Source: Excoecaria cochinchinensis (lineage: Eukaryota; Streptophyta; Magnoliopsida; Malpighiales; Euphorbiaceae). Taken from it: a stretch of DNA of 64,000 bases. The stretch covers positions 9,978,501 through 10,042,500 of the forward strand of contig CANTUQ010000081.1 of NCBI GenBank assembly GCA_947683425.1, given 5' to 3'. A model generated the notes under the pieces. That model made no database searches. It saw nothing but the letters and a program-made list of their open reading frames with translations, and was not told where the DNA came from. Below are positions 9,912 through 21,800 of this stretch, one piece after another (the first letter of the stretch is position 1; every line of letters begins with the position of its first letter). The translations under genes were made by a program, and so were the position numbers.

Positions 9912-12137
9912 CGTAACACCCCTTACCCATACGTAGCATACCGTATGATAACATAGGTAGTATGCGACGATGAGTGAAGAATGCTACAGGCCAAAAACAC
10001 ATGGAAAATTAAAATAAAAGTAGAACTATGAAATTTTCTTTAATAAATAAACGTTCCCATAATACAAAAGACGATCGTATACTGGACATTACACGGTCTA
10101 ACAAAATCTTATTACATGCCAACCACTTAAGACTAAAACCATAATGAATTACATTACAACTAAAACCAATTAATACAACAATACTAAGGAATTGCATTAC
10201 AAAAGTTGACTATAACCTCTAGACAATAACTACTACGGACTTGTTGGCCAAATTGCTACTGATTGTCCTCGGCGACACGACTAACTCCAAACCTTCATGG
10301 ATACACACCCATGCTAAGCACAAAAGCTTAGTGGGGAAAAACAAGTAATATGGACGACCACTCACAATGATCGTCAGTCACAACACATAGTAGAAATCAA
10401 AAATAAATCATTTGAATATAAATACATAAAATTGATCATAGATGCAATATTTTACTCATAATCATCCACATGGTCAAACAGTGTGACAATCTTAATTAAT
10501 ACATGCTTTTTATGTCTTATTATTCATACTTCTCATGTCACACATATCATTATATTCATTTAATCACTTATTTCAAATCATTGCATTAGTTTCGTGTCAA
10601 TTACTCATTTTTACAGTTCAAAGGAAATAACAAAATTGAAACTCAAAGGCATTCAACTGTGCTATCACATATTCACATAGGGATCCATACAAGATCCAAA
10701 AACACATATGTGCATGAAGTACTAGTTCAATCAACATATAAATCAGATCGACAATATGTCCATATTCATATCAAAAGCTTCATCACATACTTTCTTGCAA
10801 ATCTCCGCATACACTTATCAATTCATAACTTATTATTTCACTCGTAAACTTTTGTTCAATTATTGCCTGCTAAGTCAAAGAGTGGATAAGCGAGTATATG
10901 CATAAATACCCGAGGGTATCAACAATTCTTTCATAACGAATGGATACCCGAAGGTATCAAAATGATTTCTTTCTTTTTATTTCCAAAAACATTTTCGCAT
11001 GGGATCTTAAACAAGATCCAAGATAGAAGGATCGCGAGGATCCGATCGGGGACCTGATCAGGGTCCAGAACGCATACGGATGGCTGCAGCTAACTGAACT
11101 CTATAGGCATGCCTATCTATCCACGACCCGACTAACGCAGGCTAAACACTTATTTGTTTCTTTTAATATTGTACATGTTATTTTTAATACTTTTTCAGAA
11201 GGACATATATTTATTGTAGTCGCATAATAATCATGCGCACAGTTCATTTATAACTAAAGCAATGGTTCATATAAAGTACAACAAACTATAACCTTTTTAT
11301 TTCAATCACATTATAATTTGATGCATGCTTAAAAATTCAATTCAACTATAGTTTACATGGGATAACATATCCAAGTTTACACAACAGGCCACATGTAAGT
11401 CATAAATAAAAACCCACGCCACAAAGCTCAACAACATACCTGCATAGCATAGGAAAGAGTCACGCTCGCGACCTTAGTCGCGATCACGACAGAGAACTAG
11501 ATGGCCTCTGTCGCTCTCGCGATAGAGCCAACCTCACACGCCGCTAACCCTAACCAAAACTCAATAAGGCTAACAAACTTGATCACACTCATATCAATTC
11601 TCAATTAATACAATTTCACATATAAACTTATTTATTATTATAATGTCCATAAATACTTTCATAAAGATTACTTTCCCCAATTTCATGCATTAAACTCAAG
11701 AACTTCAACACAAGTATCTTAAACTATACAATTTATTAAGAATCATTCCATAATTAGACGGTCATATAAAGACCATTTGAGATACGAAAGGTTCGTTCAA
11801 TTTTAGCTTATGACACGCTTAAAGCAATCATTTAATTCATTATTAATATCCCATATAAATTCTAACTATAGATAAGTCTACTTGAGACTTGAATCATTAA
11901 TGGTTCAACAAACTTTAACAAATCTGTGCATACTGCCGCATTTATTCTTAACAAATATCAAGGCATTACTAGAGCTCAATTGGTACATTATCTTTCATGT
12001 CCGAAATAGTTTCTATACTTTGGTTTGGACTTGGAAGAGTGTTCAAAACTTCCTATGTATCCGAAGAGTTGGGAATCCAAACCCCAAAATTCTACTAATT
12101 CAAAACACAAGTTATAGAATTTCACTTCAAATCGCCT
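9912..12137 (-). repeat. 5' LTR (truncated) of minus-strand Tekay-type element
   Basis: Colinear with 4792-7017, with few differences. The first base has changed from T to C (CGTAACACCCC). It holds the double hairpin (10296-10336), the stem-loop chain (10906-11116) and palindromes (11459-11525). The match ends at ATCGCCT near 12137. Confidence 0.9.
10906..11116 (-). other. Chain of conserved stem-loops in LTR (best minus-strand copy)
   Basis: Minus-strand order: ATAGGCATGCCTAT (11103-11116), GCTGCAGC (11083-11090), GGACCCTGATCAGGTCC (11050-11066), GGATCCTCGCGATCC (11029-11043), GGATCTTGTTTAAGATCC (11002-11019), GATACCTTCGGGTATC (10943-10958) and ATACCCTCGGGTAT (10906-10919). This is the order found in the plus-strand LTRs at 29298 and 41346, although the LTR sequences between them are otherwise diverged. 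Confidence 0.8.
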
Positions 12138-12430
12138 TACTTACATTTTTATTCTTGTTTTTTCCTTATTTTCCTTGGTGATTTTTTTTATAGCTTCTTC
12201 ATTTTTATTTATTTTATCATGCTTATTGTTGTTTGATTATTTTACTAACGTGTTCTCTATTTTTTTTTGTGAGTTTGATTATTTTTTTTTTAGTTTGGGG
12301 TATTGAGAAATGGAGATCCCACCGGAATGATTCGGGAACATCGATGGGGTTCATTCCTTATCCTATTTCCTTTTATTTTAAGTTTCAATTTTTATTTATT
12401 GTATATTATTTTGTGAACACGTTAATGCAA
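12138..12430. other. Unassigned AT-rich junction sequence
   Basis: T-rich sequence between the truncated Tekay LTR and the AT-rich LTR Z. Its tone (long T runs, then a short GC-richer stretch around 12310-12355) loosely resembles the tail of Tat-type LTRs and could be the remainder of the LTR at 3212, but the match is too weak to assert. No gene seen. Confidence 0.3.
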
Positions 12431-14516
12431 AAATGGCAAGGAGATTTATACAAAATAAGCACATTTTTTTGCCATTTTACCCCTAAACTTTTCATTTATT
12501 CCAAATTAGTCCCATTTTTATTTATTTTCATTTTTATTACTCTTTTAACCAATTTTATCACATAATTATCATAATGCCCCTAGTATACACCTGGTAGAAA
12601 ATCTACTGACCGGATACACGGGACGTAGATCCCATAGATCCACTACACTATAGAATAACCCCAATAGGACCATTTTTCACTACACTGCGCTACATTGATC
12701 ACTTTTATACACTATACACTATGACAGACCATCTTTGGCCTATCAATAGCGAGTCGTCATGACTCGTACCGCGGTTTGGAATCCCTATGGCTAGCCAATT
12801 ATATCCTGGACTAGATTTCACTACCAGACAACTACTAAGGGCAATACTTCATTAAAATCCATATAAATTTCACATTATGTCAACATACACATTTCGGCCA
12901 ACACATCATTTTCACTTATAATTTTGCATACACACTCATTTATCATTATTTAGTCATTTTGTGCCATTATATAAGATAAATCATCAAAATACACATTAAA
13001 AGTCCCATGTATACCATTCGGCCAAGGTATTCAAATTTCATAAGGTTCACTTTAATTTCATTTAACCACTCAATCATCTAAATTACATGTTATACATGCT
13101 ATAAACACCAATTACATGCCCTAGTTACCATTAACCATGCATAATATCCACATACATCCATTTGGCCTCTTTAGGGTTTTGATACCAACATTTATTTAAT
13201 TTATTTTAAACATATAATCATGCTTATTTAAGTTCACTAATCATGTTTATCAAGTTAGCTTCAATTAATCATGCCTAATTCTCATGTTCACACTTAAACA
13301 TAACCTAAAATTCATACATAAACAATGGAAATAGAGGGATTTTGTAACCACAAACCTCAATTTCTTGATCTACACCATGTAAGCTTCCTTTTCCTTCCCT
13401 TTTTCCTTTGAAGGCTCTTCCTCACCTTAAGTTCCTAAAGTGGCTGAATTCAAACATTGGAATATCATCAAATTTATACTTTCTTTTAACAAAATAACTT
13501 CATAATCATGATCTACACCCTTAAAAATACCCATATGAACCAATAAACCTAATTAAAAACACCTAAATCTCTTACCTCAAAATGAACCCTAAACCTTGAA
13601 CACTTGAAAAATCCCACTTCCAAAGCTTCAAATGGACTCCAATCACTTCTATTAGGTTGTAGAGGGACTGAAATTTGTCTAGGAGGCTAGATTTTGGGGA
13701 AAGATTGAAGAAGAAATGAAGAAAGATGGAATAAATGGAGAGATGTTCAATTCGGCCTTGAAGAGAGAAGAGAAAGGCGGTGGAAGGCAGATTTCTCTAG
13801 AGAAATCTGGCCTCTTGCTGCCTTTTATAGTGTGAAATTGAACCGAACTGATCCAACCAGTTTGAACCAAAATTTCGATTTTTCGGTCAATTTCCACTGT
13901 TTCAATGCATCTATGTCTTTCTCACCTTATTTTCACTCCCAACAAATTCCATTGTCCTTAAAATATCAAAAATAGCCTTCTTGCAAAATTTTAGCTCAAT
14001 CGGAGTTCATTGAGACCCGGTTCACTTAAGCTGGTCCGATTCGAACCTTTTCGATTCTACCGTAAAACACCATTCTGAAGCTGTCAAAAATTAGTAAAAT
14101 TTATTTCAAACTTGTACACTTCCCACATTACACCCTTTAGAGTTCAAAATCATTTTCTAAAAAATTCGGTCAAACTTTGGTCAAACCTTAGTTCAATTGA
14201 ACTGAACCAGAAGCCAACTTTAAAATGAGTTTCGGAGGCCTATTTGACTCCGTTTTCACTCCAAATTTCACCACTAGATTCCTGACAGTCAACATATCAT
14301 TTTTCCCAAATAAAATATTTTCGCCCGACGGCGGCCGATTCGACTGTATAGCTACCCCAAGGTCAACCATCCCGGGATTGCCATACCACAAACACTCTTA
14401 ACACTCACTTCTTATTACAGATAACAACACTTAGCACATCACTCTACACTGGGTTCACACTAAAGACACTGTAGACACTCATTGTACACTTTTAAACTAG
14501 TATTTAGGCCATTACA
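12431..14516 (-). mobile_element. AT-rich LTR copy Z, minus strand, partial
   Basis: The minus strand starts TGTAATGGCCTAAATAC at 14516 and runs leftward through the blocks found in plus orientation in X (14640-22504): the GGTTCAGTTCAAT/TTTGACC region, the TTTCTCTAGAGAAATC leader (about 13790) and the CCTATGGCTAGCC block (about 12790). AGGCT (14517-14521) follows the LTR start and would be its target duplication. The left end is not visible, so the copy is incomplete. Lineage unknown; only LTR sequence is present. Confidence 0.7.
12727..12765 (-). other. Stem-loop pair in AT-rich LTR Z
   Basis: GAGTC gtcat GACTC at 12751-12765 and GGCCAAAGATGGTC (minus strand, 12727-12740) are at the same place as GAGTCATGATGACTC (24907-24921) in C and GTGAG...CTCAC (120-137) in W. 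Confidence 0.6.
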
Positions 14517-14639
14517 AGGCTAATTAAGGGATTAAAGTGTAATTAATCATTGACATGGATATTAAATACGTAATTGACAATTAGTGAATAAATAAACAAT
14601 GAATTTGGAATATTGTGTATAAATAATTATTAAGTAAAT
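14517..14639 (+). mobile_element. AT-rich LTR copy Y, left piece
   Basis: Matches the AAGGCTAATTAAGGGATTAAAG stretch of X (20782 onward), showing that Y is a third copy of the family in plus orientation. It is entered by Z on its left (AGGCT) and by X on its right (TAAAT). Confidence 0.65.
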
Positions 14640-17184
14640 TGAAATGGCCCAAATTGCCATAGATGGCATGTAATTACTTGAATATTAGTATAGTATTGAT
14701 CAGTGAATTCTGTAAAGTGTATAGTATAGTTTGGGTATGAAAATACCTATAATTATACTTTGAAATTCAGTAGAGTGATAAGGTTAAATGTGCTCAGATT
14801 AGGGAAGCCCCTGATGGGTGACCTCCAGGGAAGCCAGTAATGAAAAATATTTTATGGGACTATTGAAAAATAAAAGTTATGAGGAGTCTAGTGGTATAAT
14901 TTGGAGTGAAAATGAGGTCAACTAGGTCCCCAAAAGTCAAAATGAAGAAAAGCCTCTAGTTCAGTTCAATAGTAACCAGGGTTTGACCGAACTTTGACTT
15001 AATTTTTAAAAATAGTAAATGAGCTTTAAGTGGTGTATTGTGGGTTGTGTAAAGGTTTAAAATAATTTTTATGAATTTTTGACAATAATAGATTAGTGAA
15101 TTACGACAAAACCGAATAGTGTTGAATCGAACCGGTTTAAGTGAACCGGACCCCAAAAGAATTTCGATTGAGCTGAAATTTTGTGAGGAGGCTATTTTTT
15201 ATATTATAAGAATGATGGAATTGATTGGGAGTAATAATAAGTTGAGGAACTTATAGTTACCATAGAACAGTGGAATTTGGCCGAAAAAATGAAAATTGGT
15301 TCAAACCGGTTCGACCACTTTGGGCAGACCTAGTTCGGTTCAAATTACACCTATAAATGCCCCCCAAGACCAGATTTCTCTAGAGCAATCCCTAGAGAAA
15401 CTAACCTTGTCCTCTCCTCCTTTAGCCAAAGTGAATTTCTTCCTTTCTTCTCCATTTTTCTTCCATTCTCTCTTTATCTCTCCCCAAATCCAAGCTTCCT
15501 AAGGAAAGTTCAGCCTCTTTAAAATCTAATGGTGGTGATTAGAGCTCATTTGGAGTGGAAAAAATGGAAAAACATAAGTGGAAAAGTTTATGTTTCAACT
15601 TGAGGTATGTAAAGTTGATGTTTTTAAATTGGTTTAAAGGTTCAAATGGGTACTTTAGGATGTGTAGAGTATGTTTATGTAATTATATTGCATAAACAAA
15701 GAAAATTTATGGTAATATCTTTGATGATTGTATTCGGCCACTTAAGGAAGATAAAAGGGATGATGGTATTTTAAGGAGCTAAGGCATGGAAAGCATGCTT
15801 AAAATTTGAAGAACAAGAAAATAAGGTTAGTGGATACAATATCCTTCTTTTTCCATTGAAAAAGTATGATTTTAGGTTATATTCATATTACATGTATGTG
15901 GTTTATGCATGTTTAATTAAAATAAATTTGATAGACATGTTTAGGAAGGTTAAAAATGGGATTTTGAATTATTAAAATGGAAAGAAAACAAATGGATGTA
16001 GGAACCCTAGGTTTGGCCGAATGGTATTCTTAAGGAATACTTGAAATACTTTGATGTTTAAAGCATGTAACAAGTGTATTAGTGATGTATAACATGTAAT
16101 TTAGTTAATTGAGTATGTAACAGCCCAAAACGGGCCTAGTCGAAAATCGCATTTTATTTGGATAATTAAGGGCATTTTTGGTATTTATACAAGTGAATTG
16201 GGAATTAATTGAGGACTTAATTGATGGGAAATAAAGGTATTTAAGTGAAGAATTTTTAGAGAGTAAGGTGATTTTGAGTAAAGACCAATTAGAGAAAAGC
16301 TAAGGATTAAAGAGTAAAGTCAAAGATATTTTTGTGTTGACCAATAGGATGTGGCTTGGTAGGTGAGCAATTAATGAAAAGGGAAGAGAGAGGGAAGGGA
16401 GGGGCAAAAAATGGGATAGCTTCCCGTGGAAGCTGTCTACTTCTCCTCTTCCTTCACTCTTTCCTGTTCTCTCTACTCTTTTTTCATTTTCTGCTCTCAA
16501 CCCCTCCCTTGTGGGCTTCTTCGAGGTTTGAGTTCGGATTTTCTGAGTTTAGGAGCTGGTTTTGAAGGTAAGTTTGGTTGGCTCCTTCTTCTTTCCCATT
16601 TTTCTGGTTGTGGAGTTTTGGTTTGCCTGGTTTGATTTAGTGTTGGTTTGATTAGGTTTTGTGCAAGAGTCGGAAGAGAAGAGGAAGACTAAAGGCAAAG
16701 AAAAAGTGGGTTCATGAAGGATTGATTTTGAAGCCTCATTTTCCAGGTTTGGGAGCTTTGTGTTTTGATTGTGTTTTGTTTGGGAGTTGTCTGCTTACTT
16801 TCTTTTTCGGATCAAGTGTGTGTGTTGTGTTTAATTTTGGGAATTTTGAGTGGTTTTGCATGTGTATATACATGTGTTAGTTTAATGAGATTATTAGTAA
16901 TGTATGTTAGTGATTGAGATGAATGTATATGAGTTTTGTAATGAAATGGCATGAGTTAGAGTAATGTAAGTTCTTGATGTTCTTGAGTTGTGTTTAGGGT
17001 AATTTAGTGTAATTTCTATTAGATTAGTGTAATTTGAGTGTTTGTTGATGATCATAAGCATGTTTTGAGTGACTTGGAGGTAAGATTTACTTGTTATTGC
17101 ATGAAGAGTTATTTTGGATTGGTTTTAGAAGCTTTGCATTTCGGCAGATTTCTGGAGCTTTGGGAAAATGTGATTCTATCGCGG

Positions 17185-17545
17185 CGTGATGGTTGTCGCG
17201 ATCGCGACAAAAATGGGTATTTCTAGCTTATCTCTATGGATGTGCACGAGTCGTGCAGCTATGCACGAGACGTACAAATTGGCCTTACTCCGAGTCGTAA
17301 AGGCCAGCATGACTCGGCACGTTCTGCGCATTGCGAGTGAGTGTACACGAGTGTGCGAGTCGTGCACAAGCGCACCAGTCATGCACAAGTGCACGAATCG
17401 TGCATAATAGAGCACGAGTCGTGCTCATGAGCACGAGTCATGCAAATGTCGGCCTCTTCTCCCGCAGCGTCCATTCCTTCGGGCTTCTGTCGTGAGCGCG
17501 ACTCCTTATCGCGATCGTGACAAAAATCCCTCCTGCCTGCCTTAT
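17185..17545. repeat. Palindrome array GTCGCGATCGCGAC / GCACGAGTCGTGC
   Basis: More than ten near-palindromic words (GTCGCGATCGCGAC, GCACGAGTCGTGC, GCACGAGTCATGC and variants) within 360 bp of the solo LTR. The position is between the CAGGTTTGGGA block and the stem-loop chain, as in the other Tekay-type LTRs. Confidence 0.8.
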
Positions 17546-17870
17546 TTTCTGCCCTGTTTTTGAAAATGATCTTTTTCACTTCACTCTACATGGTTTCTCA
17601 CTATTGCATGGCTCATGTCTTTGCTTATGCTCTATTAGTGACATTGTTCTTGAATTGTGTGCATAAGTATGATATGGTAGTGTTTTGATTACTATTTCTT
17701 ATATACCTTGAGTTAGTGTTTATTGGTGTGATAGTGTTTTGATTTTAATTCTGATATGGTTCGACTTAGTGATTATGGCTATGATTAGTATTTCGACTTA
17801 TGGGTTGGCCGTGTCAAGTGATGTGTTTAGAGTGAGTGAGTTAAGCCTGAACTGTCATGATAGTGGATAG

Positions 17871-18076
17871 ATAAGCATGCTTATAAAGGGATATATGAGT
17901 GCAGCTGCCTATGATGGCCCCGTTTGGGTCTTTCGACCGACCTCCAAGTTGGTCATTCTGATAGTGATAAAATTTTTTGAAACTTCGGTCTCCCCCTACT
18001 GCCTTCAGGCCCAAAAGTGTTTTCTTGAGGCTTCAGTCTTTAGTGTAATGTAGTGCTTGATACTGTTCGCAGTATC
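17871..18076 (+). other. Chain of stem-loops in LTR (divergent subfamily)
   Basis: ATAAGCATGCTTAT (17871-17884), GCAGCTGC (17901-17908), GGTCTTTCGACC (17927-17938), GACC..GGTC (about 17936-17954) and GATACTGTTCGCAGTATC (18059-18076). Order and spacing match the other chains, but the stem sequences differ. Confidence 0.7.
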
Positions 18077-18339
18077 CCCTATAGTGTAGTGCTCTCGTAT
18101 CCACAGCTAGTGAGATTCATGCTAATATTTGAGATGTGTGAGTGTATGTACAGTGTAGTGTTATAATCAAATGAGTGGCTTGGACTAGTGATTATGTTTT
18201 GATATAATTTTGGTATGTCGTGCATGTGATATCCCGCGTGTTGCCATTGGTAAGTATTTCGGCATGTGTACGTATTCGTATTTGCATGACTTATTATATT
18301 TCTATTTAGTGTACTTGTTCTCTTGTGTCTTTGTTCCTC

Positions 18340-18380
18340 CCCACTAAGCGTTATCGCTTAGCACGGATTATTTTCCCGTG
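18340..18380 (+). other. Conserved double hairpin (CCCCACTAAGCG module)
   Basis: CTAAGCG TTAT CGCTTAG (18344-18361) is followed at once by CACGG...CCGTG (18362-18380) and then by TAGGTGGCAGG. Confidence 0.8.
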
Positions 18381-18685
18381 TAGGTGGCAGGTTTGTTCGA
18401 TTCGTGTCGCGCATCTGCAGGGTTGGCCACTAGGAGTTAGAGTTTTTATTATGTATTCAACTCTTGTATTCTTGGTATATGTATTATTATCTTTTGTATG
18501 GTGGCATATGTAATTATGAAATTCTCGGATGATGTATATTCTTATTATGTATATTTAATGTATTAAGTTATTCTTTTGTTTCTTCGTATGCTTTCGCTTA
18601 TGCGCATGTATGAATGTATATGTTTATCGTTGTGTTTTGTCGTGGTGCCCCGGCATCCTTCCAATGGGGGTATCGGGGTGTTACA

Positions 18686-18895
18686 GAGTGATTAGAAGAA
18701 AGAAAACTGAGTGAAATAGTATGGACACACCTTGGCTGAATGGAATAGGTTAGGGTTATTAGTGATGTATAACATGTAATTTAGTTAATTGAGTGATTAA
18801 AGGAAACTGAGTGAAATAGTATGGACATACCTTGGCCGAATGGAATAGGTTAGGGTAATTTAGTATACTTTGATAATTGATTAAGTGTAATGGCA
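18686..18895 (+). repeat. 105-bp tandem duplication inside LTR X
   Basis: The GAGTGATTA...ACTGAGTGAAATAGTATGGAC sequence at 18686 recurs at 18791. The unit's tail (ATAACATGTAATTTAGTTAATT) also stands before the solo LTR at 16090. The duplication therefore predates the solo-LTR insertion. Confidence 0.75.
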
Positions 18896-21800
18896 TAAAA
18901 ATGACATTAGAATGGTAACATAGTGTGTATTAAGTTAATTGGAATAAATGGAATTTAATTAAAAATAATTTGGTATGATAATCTAATATGTATAAAGTAA
19001 AAATATTGACACGTCTGATGTAAATTGTGTAAAATGTTATTTTAGTATTAATATAGGTTAATAAGTGAGATAGAAGTGATTAATGTTTAAAATGAGAAAT
19101 TTTAAAGTATAGTGCAAGTGATGGCCGAATAAGTAAGTTGATAATCTTATAGTTAATTTTGTGAAATTGGTAATATAAATGTTTAAAAATAAATGTATAA
19201 ATGAAATGGAGCGTAAAATAAATTAATTAGAATTTTTAATTGTTTAATTGAATATTTTATATGTTGAACACACATTATGTCTAAAGTGAATGCTATGGGC
19301 TATGATATATTAAAGTAAAGAAATAACATAATTGATGTTAAAATTGAATAATAAGTGTATTATAATGAAATTGATGGAAAATGAGTGAAGTGAAAATTAT
19401 TATTATATGATTAAATGAACTCAATAGCACAATTGAAGATATAAATGATAAATATATGAAATGGAAGTGAATTATAAGTGATATGTAAATTTTAAAGTGA
19501 AGTATATTTGATGACCGAATGGTAAATGTTGATATATTAAGTGATATAAGTGAAAATCTGATAATTTACCCTTAGTAATAGTTTGGTAGTAAAATCTAGT
19601 CCAATATATAATTGGCTAGCCATAGGGATTCCATGCCGCAGTCCGAATCATAACGACTCACTATCGATAAGCCAATGATGGTCTATCTCAATGCAGTGTT
19701 TAATGTTTGCAGTGATCAGTATAGTGCAGTGCTAGTGTTGAATGGTTCCTTTGGGATCATTGTGGATCTGTGGGATCAACGTCTCGCATATCCGGTTCGT
19801 AGATTTCTATCGGGTGAATACTAGGGGCAATATGGTAATTATGCATAAGATTGAGACATTATGGTAAAGTGCATTTAAATTGATTGAAATAGTGATAAAT
19901 GAGAAAATAAATTAAAATAGAACTAAATTAAAAAGAAATAGAAAGTTTAGGGGCAAAACGGTAATTTTACACTCAAGAGTGAAAATAAGTGATAATTAAG
20001 TGAAAAGGGTAGATAAAATGATAATAGTGTAATGAATTTAAAGTTTAGGGATTAAAATGTAATTTGGCATAAAAGTAGAAATTTAGGGACCAAAATGTAA
20101 TACTATAAGTTAAATAATGACTTAGATGAAAGATAAGTGTAAATAAGAATATTTTAGTAAAAAAGGTAAAATTTGGGGACATAATCATAATTTTTGTAAA
20201 AGTTGAGGACCTAAATGTAATTTTACCAATGAATATCTAAGTAAAAGATTTAAGTGTAATTATTGACTAATGTAAGTATCTAAGTGGATAAATGATTTAA
20301 GTGAGTGGTTTGAGGACTAAGTTTAAAGGAATGAAAGTATAGGGGTAACCAGTAATTTTAGTATATAATTGAGATAATAAGAGTTATTAAATAGAAAAGT
20401 GTAATTAAATGATTAATAATGTAATTTGATTTCGTGCTAGGGACTAAAATGAAAATTGATATGAAAATATTATCGAAAGGACTAAAAAGTAAATTTGTAT
20501 GTTAATAATAAATTAAAAGTGAAATTAAGAATAATTAGTGGCATAATTGTGATTATAGTGAAAATAAAGGCCAAAGTTAGAATTTAAGGGACAAATAAAG
20601 ATTAAAGTGTAATTTGGTTTTAAAATAATATGATAAGGACTAAATGGTAATTTGTAGACCAAATGAAAAATAAATGTAAGAATAAAATTAATTAGTGGCA
20701 TTTTTGTAAATACAAGACAATTAAGGGTAAAATCGTAATTTGATAAAAGTTTAGGGACTTAATTGTAAATTTACAATAGTAAGGCTAATTAAGGGATTAA
20801 AGTGGAATTAATCATTAACATAAATATTAAATGCATAGTTGATAATTAATGAATAAATAATCAATGAAAATTGAGTATTATGGTATAAATAATTATTAAG
20901 TGAATAATGGTTTTAATTGATTTAATATATATAATATTGGTTATGTATGTGTAATTTAATTAAGTTTATATCGTGACGTAATTGTAATTAAGAAATAATG
21001 AAGGGAAAAAATGTGAAGTAGTGGCATTATTGTGAAAAAGAGAAAAATGAGCGATTTAAGGGTAATTGATCCTAATAGTGCTAATATAAGTACCTAACCG
21101 TACATTAATAAGTGGATGGACTATTAAATGAAATTATCAGAACATTAACTTGGATATATTATTCTAAGTTAAGAAATAAAAATAGAAATCAATAAATCTA
21201 ACTAATAAGAATAATAGCGATAATGATAATAAAGTGACATGGAAGGGTAAATTAGTAAATATAAAGAATGTGACGGACTTTAGTGAATTTAAACTATATT
21301 GTATGGATATTGAGTGGAATTAAAAAGGACTAATGAGACTAATTGTATAGTCTGCCAAATAAAATATAACAAAAGTATTTAAATAATTATAGTGGGGAAA
21401 TAATAAATGTAAAGATAATAGTAAAATATAGCGAGTGTAATTGTTAAGGCCATAATTTAAAATTGATATCATTGTGAAGGTGTAGGGAATTGTTAGTGTG
21501 AATAATAAGATTGATAATAATGTCATTAATGATAGTAATAGTTTTGATTAAGAAAAGTAAAAGAGTAATGATAGGAATAATAATTGTCTAGATAAGTCAG
21601 TAATTTGTATTCTAGCGTTAATAATTCAGGAATATATTTCGAAGTACGGTTAATTGAAATTAAGTAAACTATGTAAGATTTGAACAAGTGGAAAATATTA
21701 GTGCAACTGTAAAATGAAAGAGAGTTAGTGTAATTAAAGGAAAAGTAAAGGAATCTTTAAGGACATAAAGAAAGTAAAAATGTTAAATTGGTACTGCCAA

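Larger units (their letters stand above)
4792..12137 (-). mobile_element. Non-autonomous Tekay-type LTR element, minus strand, right end truncated
   Basis: Two near-identical direct copies (4792-8758 and 9912-12137) flank 1153 bp without gag or pol. Reading the minus strand gives, in order, 5' LTR, PBS TGGTATCAGAGCA, interior, a GAGGACCAAATT pre-PPT word, PPT and 3' LTR starting TGTAACACCCC. The left flank ends TTATT inside the microsatellite. The copy at 9912 stops matching at about 12137, so roughly 1.7 kb of that LTR is missing and no right target duplication can be seen. The lack of coding capacity together with kept PBS and PPT suggests mobilisation by an autonomous Tekay relative. Confidence 0.85.
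16116..18685 (+). mobile_element. Solo LTR, Tekay-type, plus strand
   Basis: TGTAACAGCCC to CGGGGTGTTACA, flanked by GAGTA (16111-16115) and GAGTG (18686-18690). The host copy nearby reads GAGTGATTA, so the left duplication has mutated. It contains a GAAG/GTAAGT donor and GCAAG acceptor about 100 nt apart (16568-16667), the CCAGGTTTGGGA block (16744), palindromes (17185-17545), stem-loops (17871-18076) and the double hairpin (18340-18380). Confidence 0.9.
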
